A DNA stretch of 53,938 nt, from positions 1 to 53,938 of the forward strand of contig CAMEJJ010000021.1 in NCBI GenBank assembly GCA_945919795.1. Direction: 5' to 3'. The notes under the pieces are model-generated. The model searched no databases. It was not told the origin of the DNA and saw nothing but the letters and a program-made list of their open reading frames with translations. The position numbers were made by a program, and so were the translations under genes. Shown here in pieces: positions 27,204 to 35,066 of the stretch (positions are counted from its first letter, which is position 1; every line of letters begins with the position of its first letter). The DNA is from an uncultured Lachnospiraceae bacterium. GTDB taxonomy: Bacteria > Bacillota > Clostridia > Lachnospirales > Lachnospiraceae.

Positions 27204-27791
27204 TTAGCCTCTCTTCAAATTTCTTTCACTTTCTCGGCTTGTTATAAAAGCATCAACCACATTTATCACACCTTGTATTCCCAGTTCAGAGACATCCATA
27301 GTCAAATCATAATTACCAGCATATCCCCATTCTTCTCCGGTATAATACTGATGATATCGTTTCCGTCTCTCATCTGTCTCTTCCACAAGTTTTCGGGCCT
27401 TATCCATAGACAGATTATGCTTCATGGAAATCTGAGCAATCCTGTATTTTACATTAGCACATAAGAAAATTCGCACAGAATCATCTTTGTCCCTAAAAAC
27501 AAAGTTTGATGTTCTTCCAATTATGATGCAATCCTTATCCTGTATCAACTTTCCTAATGCTTCCTTGGGTGTATTCCGCACGCGCTCCATCACATTTTCA
27601 TCTAAGGAACTCATAAAAAAATCTGTCGGAACTTCTCCAAAAAAATATGGATACTTCTCATATATTCCTTTTTCTTTTGCATATTTTACCAATTCCGACT
27701 TCGCATAAAATGGAATTCCGTATTTATCGGAAAGAATTTTTCCGATTTCATCCGCTCCACATCCACACTCTCGACCAATCGTAATCAACAT
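27204..27791 (-). CDS. Cytidylate kinase-like protein
   Basis: A 195-residue P-loop protein of the Cytidylate_kin2 type. It begins MLITIGRECGCGADEIG, where the P-loop is a GREcGcG variant instead of GxxGxGKS. It has KDCIIIGRTSNFVF and a lid-like DERRKRYHQYYTGEEWG. True Cmk is longer and is usually found elsewhere in these genomes, so the substrate is unclear. GAGGTAAAG precedes the ATG. First full-size gene of the lrgAB/GntR operon. Confidence 0.85.
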   Translation of the reverse strand: MLITIGRECGCGADEIGKILSDKYGIPFYAKSELVKYAKEKGIYEKYPYFFGEVPTDFFMSSLDENVMERVRNTPKEALGKLIQDKDCIIIGRTSNFVFRDKDDSVRIFLCANVKYRIAQISMKHNLSMDKARKLVEETDERRKRYHQYYTGEEWGYAGNYDLTMDVSELGIQGVINVVDAFITSRESERNLKRG

Positions 27792-27798
27792 ATTTTCT

Positions 27799-27882
27799 TT
27801 ACCTCTTCATTTCGCTCATCCGCATTCTTGACAAATTCTTTTACAGCCTCCAGATTTGGCAATTTAATGATTTTACTCATTT
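27799..27882 (-). CDS. Small 27-codon open frame leading the operon
   Basis: It begins ATGAGTAAAATC with a perfect TAGGAGGT 8 nt upstream and stops 7 nt before the kinase-like start. The predicted peptide is MSKIIKLPNLEAVKKNLSRM plus 7 residues. A six-A run lies in codons 13-15; a frame change there would give a more protein-like acidic helix running into the kinase start. It may be a leader peptide, a translational coupler or a remnant. Confidence 0.35.
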
Positions 27883-27924
27883 TGCGCTACCTCCTACCAC
27901 TTTTTGTACTTATAAAACAATAAC

Positions 27925-27948
27925 TGGTAACACCAAGTGGTACTACCA
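27925..27948 (-). promoter_or_regulatory. Two FadR/PdhR-type operators over the operon promoter
   Basis: TGGTAACACCA (27925-27935) and TGGTACTACCA (27938-27948) each fit TGGTNNNACCA, the half-site arrangement bound by PdhR-like FadR-family regulators. They overlap a minus-strand promoter with TTGGTG and TATAAG 16 bp apart. The regulator encoded at 25362 is the obvious candidate. Nothing else is seen in 27949-28153. Confidence 0.7.
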
Positions 27949-28153
27949 GTTATCAATTATATACATAGCAAATTATTTGTCAATTCTTTTTTTAATATAG
28001 CAAAAAACAATATTTTAGAATCAATATAGTAAGAAAACGAAATACGTATTCCAGAATTATCGGGCAATTAGATCATCTATCTGCCATTTTCTGCATCCTC
28101 CATTTCCTACATTCAAAGATTCATGCATCTTTCATACCCATCACAGTAATCAA

Positions 28154-29410
28154 TTACTTCATCCGTTCTTTCACACTAACCGCAACAGACAAATCCACCT
28201 GCTCATACGGAATGAGTGTTGCCTGTAACGCATGATAAATATCTGATTTTCCCGGCCAGACCGTTCCAATCACCTGATTTTTTTCATCCAGTTGGTGGAA
28301 CCAGGAACCATTTACATGATCTCTAACCGTTTCATCCAGATAGGTTAAAAACATGGCATAGTCGGAAGCATATTTTTCATCTCCCGTCACGCGGTATAAA
28401 ACAGCTGACGTATTAATAGCTTCAGCCAAAGTCCAATGCATCCGGTCCCTTACAACCGGCTTACCGTTCCAGTCCGTTGTATAAACAATTCCGGGGGCTC
28501 CGTCCGCATTCCAGGCATCTGCAATAGCACGATTATATAAGTTCTGTGCAGCTTCTAAATAAGGAAGTGCAGCCGATTTATCATCTCCGTAGGTTGAGGT
28601 TGCCCATTGCGTAATCAGGCGGCCCCATTCAATGCCATGGCCCGGTGTTGCTCCATAGGGTTTAAACTGGTCAGCCGGATTATCCCGGTTGCATTCTAAA
28701 TCAGCAACCCAATCGGATGTAAAATGTTCCGGAATGCGCCATTCATTTTCTCTTGCCCATGTAATCACATGATCAATGACTCTTCCCGCTCTTTTTCGAT
28801 ACTCTTCTTTACCGGTCACATCCGCAACTGCCAAAAAAGCTTCTACGGTATGCATATTGGCATTGATTCCACGATAGTTGTCCAATTTGGTAAATTCCGT
28901 ATTCCAGGTATCAACCGCCAGACCTTCCTTCTCATCCCAAAACCGCTCATCATATACCTTAAGTGCCCGCTCCAGTAATTCTTCTGCGCCTGGTCTGTGA
29001 GCCAGAATCAGAGAAGATGCAGCCAAAATCACAAATGCATGTGCATAGCATTGTTTGTCGGGCAGGATGTCACCGTCTGCTTTTCTTCCGGCATACCATC
29101 CACCGTTTTCATTATCGCTCAGTTCACCCAAAAGTCCACGCAATGCTGCATCGGCCAGTTCTTCGCTTCCCTTATGTCCCAAAAGGCATCCGATGCTGTA
29201 CACATGTGCCATACGACAGGTAATCCAAGTTTCACGCGGCCTTGTAATCCAGGGAGTTCCATCATCTCCCAGATAATATGCGCCTCCCTCCGGAGAAGGA
29301 AAACGATGTCCAAAAGCCAGCAATTCCTCTGTCATTTCCTTTAAAAAGGCTTTATTTTCTGTTGTATCAATCTGATATTTTTCTTTCATTGTCATCCCGT
29401 ATAATCCCAT
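28154..29410 (-). CDS. AGE-family sugar epimerase/isomerase
   Basis: A 418-residue (alpha/alpha)6-barrel enzyme of the N-acylglucosamine 2-epimerase superfamily. RPRETWITCRMAHVYSIGCLLG and GATPGHGIEWGRLITQW, with ALRGLL and HTVEAFLAVADVTG, match the mannose/sulfoquinovose isomerase branch (YihS-like). Catalysis in the family uses two histidines, which could be those in GATPGH and near MHWTLAEA. No sugar transporter or sulfoglycolysis gene is adjacent, so the substrate stays open. Starts at 29410, 29395 and 29389 are all possible. Confidence 0.87.
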   Translation of the reverse strand: MGLYGMTMKEKYQIDTTENKAFLKEMTEELLAFGHRFPSPEGGAYYLGDDGTPWITRPRETWITCRMAHVYSIGCLLGHKGSEELADAALRGLLGELSDNENGGWYAGRKADGDILPDKQCYAHAFVILAASSLILAHRPGAEELLERALKVYDERFWDEKEGLAVDTWNTEFTKLDNYRGINANMHTVEAFLAVADVTGKEEYRKRAGRVIDHVITWARENEWRIPEHFTSDWVADLECNRDNPADQFKPYGATPGHGIEWGRLITQWATSTYGDDKSAALPYLEAAQNLYNRAIADAWNADGAPGIVYTTDWNGKPVVRDRMHWTLAEAINTSAVLYRVTGDEKYASDYAMFLTYLDETVRDHVNGSWFHQLDEKNQVIGTVWPGKSDIYHALQATLIPYEQVDLSVAVSVKERMK

Positions 29411-29459
29411 CCCTGTACAATTTTATTTCATGATATCAGCGTACCGCTCCAAATTAATC

Positions 29460-30062
29460 TCATTCTTTGGTTTTAAACAAAAAATAAAAACCATAACCGA
29501 TAAAATAGACACCAAAGCACCCCAGAATAAACGTGATAACAGCTTTAAAATCTAATGTACCAATCAGTCCAAAGCAAAAGCCAAATCCCAGTCCGGCAAA
29601 GACAACTCCCAATATTATGTCTTTCCAAAATTCCCGCCATCTGTCACTATTTATGGATGCCGTCAAAATAATGGACAAGGGTATCACAATTGCCATTCCT
29701 CCAAGCAGAAAAAATAACTGATACAGTGAAAAGTTGTCTTTTACAAAAGCTTCGGAAGGATTTTGCGGATTGTACATAATTTTTTCTTTGGTCCCAATCT
29801 TAGGTTTCTTACTCTTGTAAGCCATATCCTGAAATGAATATTCTTTACCATCTACTTCATAGGTATGCACGGCAGCAAAGGTTGAAGAAGCTCCCGCGCG
29901 ATTGTTTCCAACACAATCCGTAATATGTCCTCTGGTCATCTCGTAACGGTCCAATTGTTCCTTTCTCTCTGCATGCATCATATAGCCGACAAACAACAAA
30001 CCGATTCCTGCAATCATAAATGCAACCAATAATAAATATGGTACTCCTTCTCTCTTTTTCAT
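29460..30062 (-). CDS. DUF3592 membrane protein
   Basis: A 200-residue protein with membrane segments near residues 7-27, 110-130 and two at the C-terminus. The extracytoplasmic part has the DUF3592 pattern (RGHITDCVGNN; YEVDGKEYSFQ; NPQNPSEAFV). The start at 30062 (MKKREGVPYLLLVAF) follows GAGGG; the frame is open 8 codons further upstream. Function unknown. Confidence 0.75.
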   Translation of the reverse strand: MKKREGVPYLLLVAFMIAGIGLLFVGYMMHAERKEQLDRYEMTRGHITDCVGNNRAGASSTFAAVHTYEVDGKEYSFQDMAYKSKKPKIGTKEKIMYNPQNPSEAFVKDNFSLYQLFFLLGGMAIVIPLSIILTASINSDRWREFWKDIILGVVFAGLGFGFCFGLIGTLDFKAVITFILGCFGVYFIGYGFYFLFKTKE

Positions 30063-30180
30063 GCGCTTTTCCCTCTCACTTCCCATTCAAATCATTTATT
30101 TTCATTTCGATATAACAATAGAAATGATATACCGTTGAGCGTGACTTTATTTTAGCATAAATCTTCGCATTTCTAAACTT

Positions 30181-30326
30181 CCTTTTCGAATTTGTGTTCC
30201 CAACGTTAAGATTCCTGTCGCCCTAACAGAAATATATATCTTTGCCCCTTCATACTTCGGTTTCTGACATTTCTAAGCGGCATGCTCGCAAAATATATAT
30301 TTCTGTTAGGGCGAATATCCCCAAAG
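30181..30326. repeat. MITE-like palindromic element, copy C, rearranged
   Basis: It opens with CCTTTTCGAATTTGTGTTCC like the ends of copies A and B, but the arm is broken after TTCCCAA. A second inverted repeat begins there: CGCCCTAACAGAAATATATA (from 30219) pairs with the complementary run ending near 30313. The inner part keeps CATACTTCGGTTTCTGA and TCTAAGCGGCATGCTCGC. The rest of 30063-30558 shows only the AraC leader. Confidence 0.75.
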
Positions 30327-30558
30327 TTATAAATGATAATAGAGAAATGATGGCAGAGAATTTAAGAAATATGCAAAGAAAAGGTAGAAATAAATTATCA
30401 TTCAGGTATACTATGATAATGTGACATACTTAATTTACACAAATTGCTCATTAAGTGCTGACGCCCACATACATTATGTGTGTATAGCAAACTTTCTCAG
30501 TAAAACAATTATAAAAAATAATTCAGCGATATATATTCATAAAATAAAGGAAACCATT

Positions 30559-31422
30559 ATGAAACAGCCAAGTCATGAAATCATAAAGATTGATCCGGAA
30601 CTGAATATGCGATACAGCATTCTGGAATTAGCCTGTCCTACCTACAATCCGCCTCATTGGCATGACAGTCTGGAAATCTTATTTATTCAGAAAGGTTCTC
30701 TCCAATCCATTGTCGGCGAAGAGACAGATTTGCTTGTCAGTGGCGATTTCTGCATTGTAGACAGGAATGTGGTTCATGCCACAGCAACATCGGAAGGCAT
30801 TTCCTATCTTCTGATTCAGATTCCTTATTTGTTTTTAAAACAATACCTTCCCGATATTGATCAGACCAAACTGCCCTATGTGTGCAAAAACAAAGATAAA
30901 TCTATTCCGTCTCAGGAAGAAATGACGAAACTTCTTGAAAAGCTATATGATTTAAACCACGAAAAGAAAAAAGGCTATCAGCTTACTTATTACAGCCTTC
31001 TTTTTACCTTTTTGGAAATATTATTCCGCCATTTCGGTCAGGAATTATCCGAAGAAGAAGCGGTACACAGCCAGAAATATATTGACCGGTTATCCTTAAT
31101 TGCCTCCTTCATTCAGGAACACTATCATGAACCGATTACATTGCAGCAGGGTGCCGATTTACTTTCATTAAATCCGGAATATTTTTCCCGTTTCTTTAAA
31201 AAATATATGGGCGTTACCTTTATGGATTACGTATATGCAATCCGCTTAAAGGCAGCCGGCCGTGAAATCATAAGTTCCGATTTGACCATTCAGTCTATTA
31301 TGGAAAAAAACGGTTTTACCAATCCCAAATATTTTAACAAGATTTTCTACGAACAATACGGAATGACACCCTCGGCTTTTCGCAAGACCCTGCGTACAGA
31401 TAATGCCTTAAAGCGGCAATAA
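30559..31422 (+). CDS. AraC-family transcriptional regulator with cupin sensor
   Basis: The start at 30559 (MKQPSHEIIKIDPE) follows AAAGGAAACCATT; the upstream extension is AT-rich and unlikely. The 287-residue product has an N-terminal cupin (NPPHWHDSLEILFIQKG) and a C-terminal double helix-turn-helix (LQQGADLLSLNPEYFSRFFKKYMG, then IQSIMEKNGFTNPKYFNKIF ending YGMTPSAFRK). Such proteins usually control sugar or stress genes near them. Its last 89 bases are antisense to the end of the MATE gene. Confidence 0.92.
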   Translation: MKQPSHEIIKIDPELNMRYSILELACPTYNPPHWHDSLEILFIQKGSLQSIVGEETDLLVSGDFCIVDRNVVHATATSEGISYLLIQIPYLFLKQYLPDIDQTKLPYVCKNKDKSIPSQEEMTKLLEKLYDLNHEKKKGYQLTYYSLLFTFLEILFRHFGQELSEEEAVHSQKYIDRLSLIASFIQEHYHEPITLQQGADLLSLNPEYFSRFFKKYMGVTFMDYVYAIRLKAAGREIISSDLTIQSIMEKNGFTNPKYFNKIFYEQYGMTPSAFRKTLRTDNALKRQ

Positions 31423-32743
31423 CCGGAATGCAGCAGATAATCCAGGAAATCGGTTCGCAATAGCAAATTGCGGTATATCCAAACCGTTCTACGAAAAATG
31501 CAACCGTAATGACTTTTCCTGCCATTTCCAAAGAACTTGCAAACAACGAAAATCCGTTGTGAGAAATCCCCTGTAATACGTTTCGAAGCAGACACAACGC
31601 AGAAAGCGCATAAAAGAACGGCAGATTAATACGCAGATAGCGGACTGCTGTCCTAATAATTTCTCCATCTGCAGTACCGGTCAAAGCCCTCACAAGACTG
31701 CTTCCAAATGTATAGACAATGACAATGGATAATGTACTCCAAACAAATAAAATAATACAACCAATTCGGACACCTTCTTTGATTCTGTCTTTCTTTCCGG
31801 CGCCGAAATTCTGACTGGTGAAGGTTGCCTGCGCACCCGCCACCGTTGATATTGGCATCATAAGCAATTCAAAAATCTTTCTTGCCGTAATATGTGCTGC
31901 TACAATTCCATTTCCAAGACCATTGATGCCTATCTGTAAAATCAAAGATCCTATATTGATAATGGTATACACGAAGGCCATGGAAATACCATAGTTAAGA
32001 AGTTTTTTATAACAGTCTCCCGAAATAATAAAATCTTCTTTGCATGGAAGCAGTTCACGACAATATACGGTAATATAAAGGAAACACAGAACCGCCGAGA
32101 TAGCCTGTGCTAACACAGTGGCATAAGCCGCTCCAACAATACCAAGTCCAAATCCTTTGATAAACAGGATATCCAAAAAAATATTCAAAAAAGAGGAAAT
32201 GGTCAAAAACAGCAGTGGCGTCTTGCTGTTTCCGACAGCCCTTAGCACTGATGACAACAAATTATAGGCGACATTGACAATCAATCCAAGTGTGATAATC
32301 AAAATATAACCATACGCATCTGCAAACAAAGAATCGGATACATGGATTGCTCTCATGATTTGTTTCATAAAAACCGAACAAAACACTGTTAAGAGAACTG
32401 TTGCCAGAAAAGCCAGCTTGATCGAAGCTGCAATTCCTTTTTTCAGACTTTTTGTATCATCACTTCCAAAGTACTGGGAAAGCAGTATGGAAAAACCATT
32501 CGTCAGTCCAAAACAAAATCCAATTAACAGACCATAAATTGTGCTGACAGAACCAACCGCTGAAAGCGCATGATCTCCCAGAATGTGTCCGACAATGGCA
32601 GTATCTGCCAGATTATAAAACTGTTGAAACAAATTGCTTAAAAACAACGGGATTGCAAAAAACAAAATAGCTTTTAATACAGAACCCTTTGTCATATCTA
32701 TCTGTATATTCTTTTTTTTCATCACTTTTTTTGCTGTTCTCAT
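31334..32743 (-). CDS. MATE-family multidrug/cation antiporter
   Basis: A 469-residue protein with about 12 membrane helices. The start at 32743 (MRTAKKVMKKKNIQ) follows AAAGGAAG. The N-terminal half carries the family pattern FAIPLFLSNLFQQFYNLADTAIVG and the symmetric second half VAGAQATFTSQNFGAGKKDRI. MATE pumps export drugs or metabolites against Na+ or H+. Its last 29 codons lie antisense to the AraC helix-turn-helix coding sequence, an unusually deep convergent overlap. Confidence 0.93.
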   Translation of the reverse strand: MRTAKKVMKKKNIQIDMTKGSVLKAILFFAIPLFLSNLFQQFYNLADTAIVGHILGDHALSAVGSVSTIYGLLIGFCFGLTNGFSILLSQYFGSDDTKSLKKGIAASIKLAFLATVLLTVFCSVFMKQIMRAIHVSDSLFADAYGYILIITLGLIVNVAYNLLSSVLRAVGNSKTPLLFLTISSFLNIFLDILFIKGFGLGIVGAAYATVLAQAISAVLCFLYITVYCRELLPCKEDFIISGDCYKKLLNYGISMAFVYTIINIGSLILQIGINGLGNGIVAAHITARKIFELLMMPISTVAGAQATFTSQNFGAGKKDRIKEGVRIGCIILFVWSTLSIVIVYTFGSSLVRALTGTADGEIIRTAVRYLRINLPFFYALSALCLLRNVLQGISHNGFSLFASSLEMAGKVITVAFFVERFGYTAICYCEPISWIICCIPVIAALRHYLYAGSCEKPRVSFRIVRRKSC

Positions 32744-32856
32744 GATAAATACTTCCTTTCTCTTATCGAAATGTATTTTATCAACAGCGCAAGTATAAAA
32801 ACAGATAAAAATCTGACATGTTTTATGGACAATTTTGACTTTTGCAAACAAAAAAC

Positions 32857-32892
32857 AGCTCAAACCACCCCATTATCGGAATGATTTAAGCT
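32857..32892 (-). terminator. Terminator of the hsp20 operon, possibly bidirectional
   Basis: AGCTCAAACCACCCC pairs with GGAATGATTTAAGCT using several G-T pairs. T-runs lie on both sides (six T on each strand). It stands between the hsp20 operon end and the MATE promoter region. Confidence 0.65.
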
Positions 32893-32916
32893 ATTTTTTC
32901 TTTCCTGCTCGTCTCC

Positions 32917-33201
32917 TTAACCGACAACAGCTAATTCAACTTCATCAATATCTTTATTTGCATCATCCATACGAATCTTTGCAATTTTTGTATTGTAATG
33001 CTTGCCTTCGTAACAGATATCAAAAATTGTACTGCGGCCATTTTTCTTAAGAAGTTCATCCGGTTTGACTTTTTCCAGTTTTACCGGAAGCACTGTCTTT
33101 TTATCGTCGCAAATTATATTTGCAGGGATAAAATTATTAAAACGGATCAGCTTTCTGACTACATGCGGATTTCTGGCATATGCATTTATAACTTCTTTCA
33201 T
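32917..33201 (-). CDS. Hypothetical 94-residue protein of the hsp20 operon
   Basis: Unrecognised. AAAAGGAGGTTGGCACC precedes the ATG, 15 nt after the hsp20 stop, so it is in the CIRCE-controlled unit. It is rich in charged residues with alternating hydrophobics (VVRKLIRFNNFIPANIICDD; ELLKKNGRSTIFDICYEG), suggesting a small beta-rich soluble domain. It has three cysteines and no membrane segment. Co-expression with Hsp20 hints at a stress role only. Confidence 0.75.
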   Translation of the reverse strand: MKEVINAYARNPHVVRKLIRFNNFIPANIICDDKKTVLPVKLEKVKPDELLKKNGRSTIFDICYEGKHYNTKIAKIRMDDANKDIDEVELAVVG

Positions 33202-33216
33202 GGTGCCAACCTCCTT

Positions 33217-33699
33217 TTATCCCTCAATTGCAATATACTTATTGTTTGCAATTTCTTTGTTATCCTTTTTCGGGATTGTCAGATTTAAAATACCATGCTT
33301 GAAGTTTGCCTTGATATCATCCACACAAAGAGCATCACCTACATAAAAGCTTCTCTGGCAGGAACCGCTGTAACGTTCTCGTCTGATATAGTTGCCTTTC
33401 TTCTTTTCTTCTTCGTTTTCGGCTTCGTCTTTTTCAAGACCTTTTGTCGCACTGATTGTCAGATAACCGTTTTCCAATGCTACGCTGACTTCATCTTTTT
33501 TAAAGCCCGGAAGATCAATGGTCATTTCATATTCAGAGTCGGATTCTTTAATATCCGTATTCATTACATTTTTGGCTCTGTGGCCATACAATTTCTTTTC
33601 CAAGTTTTTGAAATCGCGATCGTCAAACGCAAAAAACGGTTCCTGATAAAAGCGATCAAATAAGTCAAAGTTGTCATGAAATAAACTAGGTGTCATCAT
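33217..33699 (-). CDS. Hsp20/alpha-crystallin small heat-shock protein
   Basis: A 160-residue ATP-independent holdase chaperone. The alpha-crystallin domain runs from about residue 46 to the end: EYEMTIDLPGFKKDEVSVAL, YLTISATKG, RRERYSGSCQRSFYV, and HGILNLTIPKK, which is close to the usual GxLxxxxPK motif. The gene is preceded by a perfect CIRCE element, so HrcA repression is expected. Confidence 0.95.
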   Translation of the reverse strand: MMTPSLFHDNFDLFDRFYQEPFFAFDDRDFKNLEKKLYGHRAKNVMNTDIKESDSEYEMTIDLPGFKKDEVSVALENGYLTISATKGLEKDEAENEEEKKKGNYIRRERYSGSCQRSFYVGDALCVDDIKANFKHGILNLTIPKKDNKEIANNKYIAIEG

Positions 33700-33810
33700 A
33701 AGTCATCCTTCCTTTCCTTTTTAAAAACCTTACGATACCTTTTGTTAATATGAAACTTTGAACCCGGAATGTTTGGAAGCATTTTTGCTTCTTTTCTTTG
33801 TTCTGACTAC

Positions 33811-33852
33811 GTTATATACCTAAAATTAGCACTCGTCAAGTACGAGTGCTAA
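33811..33852 (-). promoter_or_regulatory. CIRCE operator (HrcA) with embedded sigmaA promoter
   Basis: TTAGCACTC-N9-GAGTGCTAA at 33826-33852 is a perfect CIRCE. On the minus strand the -35 TTGACG (33834-33839) lies in the CIRCE loop, and the -10 TATAAC (33811-33816) follows after 17 bp. HrcA bound here would block the promoter. CIRCE usually marks groESL and dnaK; use at an hsp20 operon is less common. Confidence 0.95.
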
Positions 33853-33930
33853 AACTTTTTCTAAAATAAAAATAAACTATTTATAAAGTGCTATATATTT
33901 TTTTATATTCTGATTACTGCTATTATTTTC

Positions 33931-33966
33931 CCTTTTCGGATTTGTGTTTCTAATATATATCTTTGC
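33931..33966 (+). repeat. MITE-like element, copy D, single arm
   Basis: CCCTTTTCGGATTTGTGTTT and the following ATATATATCTTTGCCG match the outer arms of copies A and B. The inner motif TACTTTGGTTTCTAG follows. No complementary arm is found downstream before panE ends at 34047, so this is a decayed or half element. Otherwise 33853-34046 is AT-rich with nothing supportable. Confidence 0.7.
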
Positions 33967-34046
33967 CGATTCGTACTTTGGTTTCTAGTTTTTCCAAGTG
34001 GCTTGCACACAAAATAATTATGGAATAGAAACAACAGAAAAAATAA

Positions 34047-34961
34047 TCAATATTCCTTCTCAATTGCGTGTACCCTATCATATATATATTTATTTTCAGG
34101 TACAAGGATTCCTAATTCTTCTCCCAGACGAATAACGGTTCCTGCAAACATTTCAACCTCTGAATGTCTCTTATTAATTCTGTCCTGTCCCATGGACGGT
34201 GTACCGTTTGGATCAAGGGTACTTTCAATTTCAATACATTTATTAATATCTGCTTCGGTCAGACAAATCCCTTTTGCGTTAGCAATTGCTAACACTTCAC
34301 GCATAGCTGCGATTAAAGTTCTGTTTGCCTCACTTCCTTCACGGATTGCCCCTGAATATGTTGTGTTATACACCATGCATGTCTGATTTATTCCGACATT
34401 GAGCATGTATTTGAACCACATACGCCATAAAATGTCTTCCTCTTCAAAATACGGCATGTCAATTCTTTCAAAATAAGATTTCACAGAATTCAATATTTCC
34501 GGATTGCCGCCTCTTATAGTCCCGATATGTAATTTTCCCATTTGTGTATACTTTAATGAATTGCCAAATTTCATGGCATCCATTCCCTGCGCGACGGTAT
34601 ACAGTATCCTATCCATCCCGTATCTTTCACCTATGATTTCTTCGCTTGAAATACCATTCATTACGGACATAATAATGGTATGTTCATCTATAGATGATTT
34701 CATGACATCAAGCGCAGCCTCCAGACCTGTATATTTTACGGCAACAATAAGCAAATCCGCCGGAGTTGCTTTTGCATCACTGACCATTTGAAATTTCACT
34801 TTTTCACCATTAATAAAAAAGTCTTCATCACTATATTTTTGAATTCTTTTTTCATCCATGACAAAAGTAACCTTGTCACTTCCTGCGTGTTTTGCAATAT
34901 GATCGGCATATAGAAGTCCTAAAGCTCCCATGCCTACAATTGAAACCTTATTAATCTGCAT
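34047..34961 (-). CDS. panE: 2-dehydropantoate 2-reductase (ketopantoate reductase) family
   Basis: A 304-residue NADPH enzyme. The N-terminal Rossmann motif is VSIVGMGALGLLYADHI. The middle has DLLIVAVKYTGLEAAL, where the lysine is the family's catalytic candidate, and MWFKYMLNVGINQTCMVYN in the C-terminal helical domain. PanE makes pantoate for coenzyme A. Many genomes carry paralogues of other specificity, and no panB/panC is nearby, so the pantothenate role is probable but not proven. GGAGAG precedes the ATG. Confidence 0.85.
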   Translation of the reverse strand: MQINKVSIVGMGALGLLYADHIAKHAGSDKVTFVMDEKRIQKYSDEDFFINGEKVKFQMVSDAKATPADLLIVAVKYTGLEAALDVMKSSIDEHTIIMSVMNGISSEEIIGERYGMDRILYTVAQGMDAMKFGNSLKYTQMGKLHIGTIRGGNPEILNSVKSYFERIDMPYFEEEDILWRMWFKYMLNVGINQTCMVYNTTYSGAIREGSEANRTLIAAMREVLAIANAKGICLTEADINKCIEIESTLDPNGTPSMGQDRINKRHSEVEMFAGTVIRLGEELGILVPENKYIYDRVHAIEKEY

Positions 34962-35066
34962 TGTTTTTTCTCTCCTTGTCCATTTTTCATTTTATCCCTT
35001 CACATCTTATTATACAGAAAATTTCCCCAAACAAGCATCTTTTTACAATCCATCTCATTTTCTACT

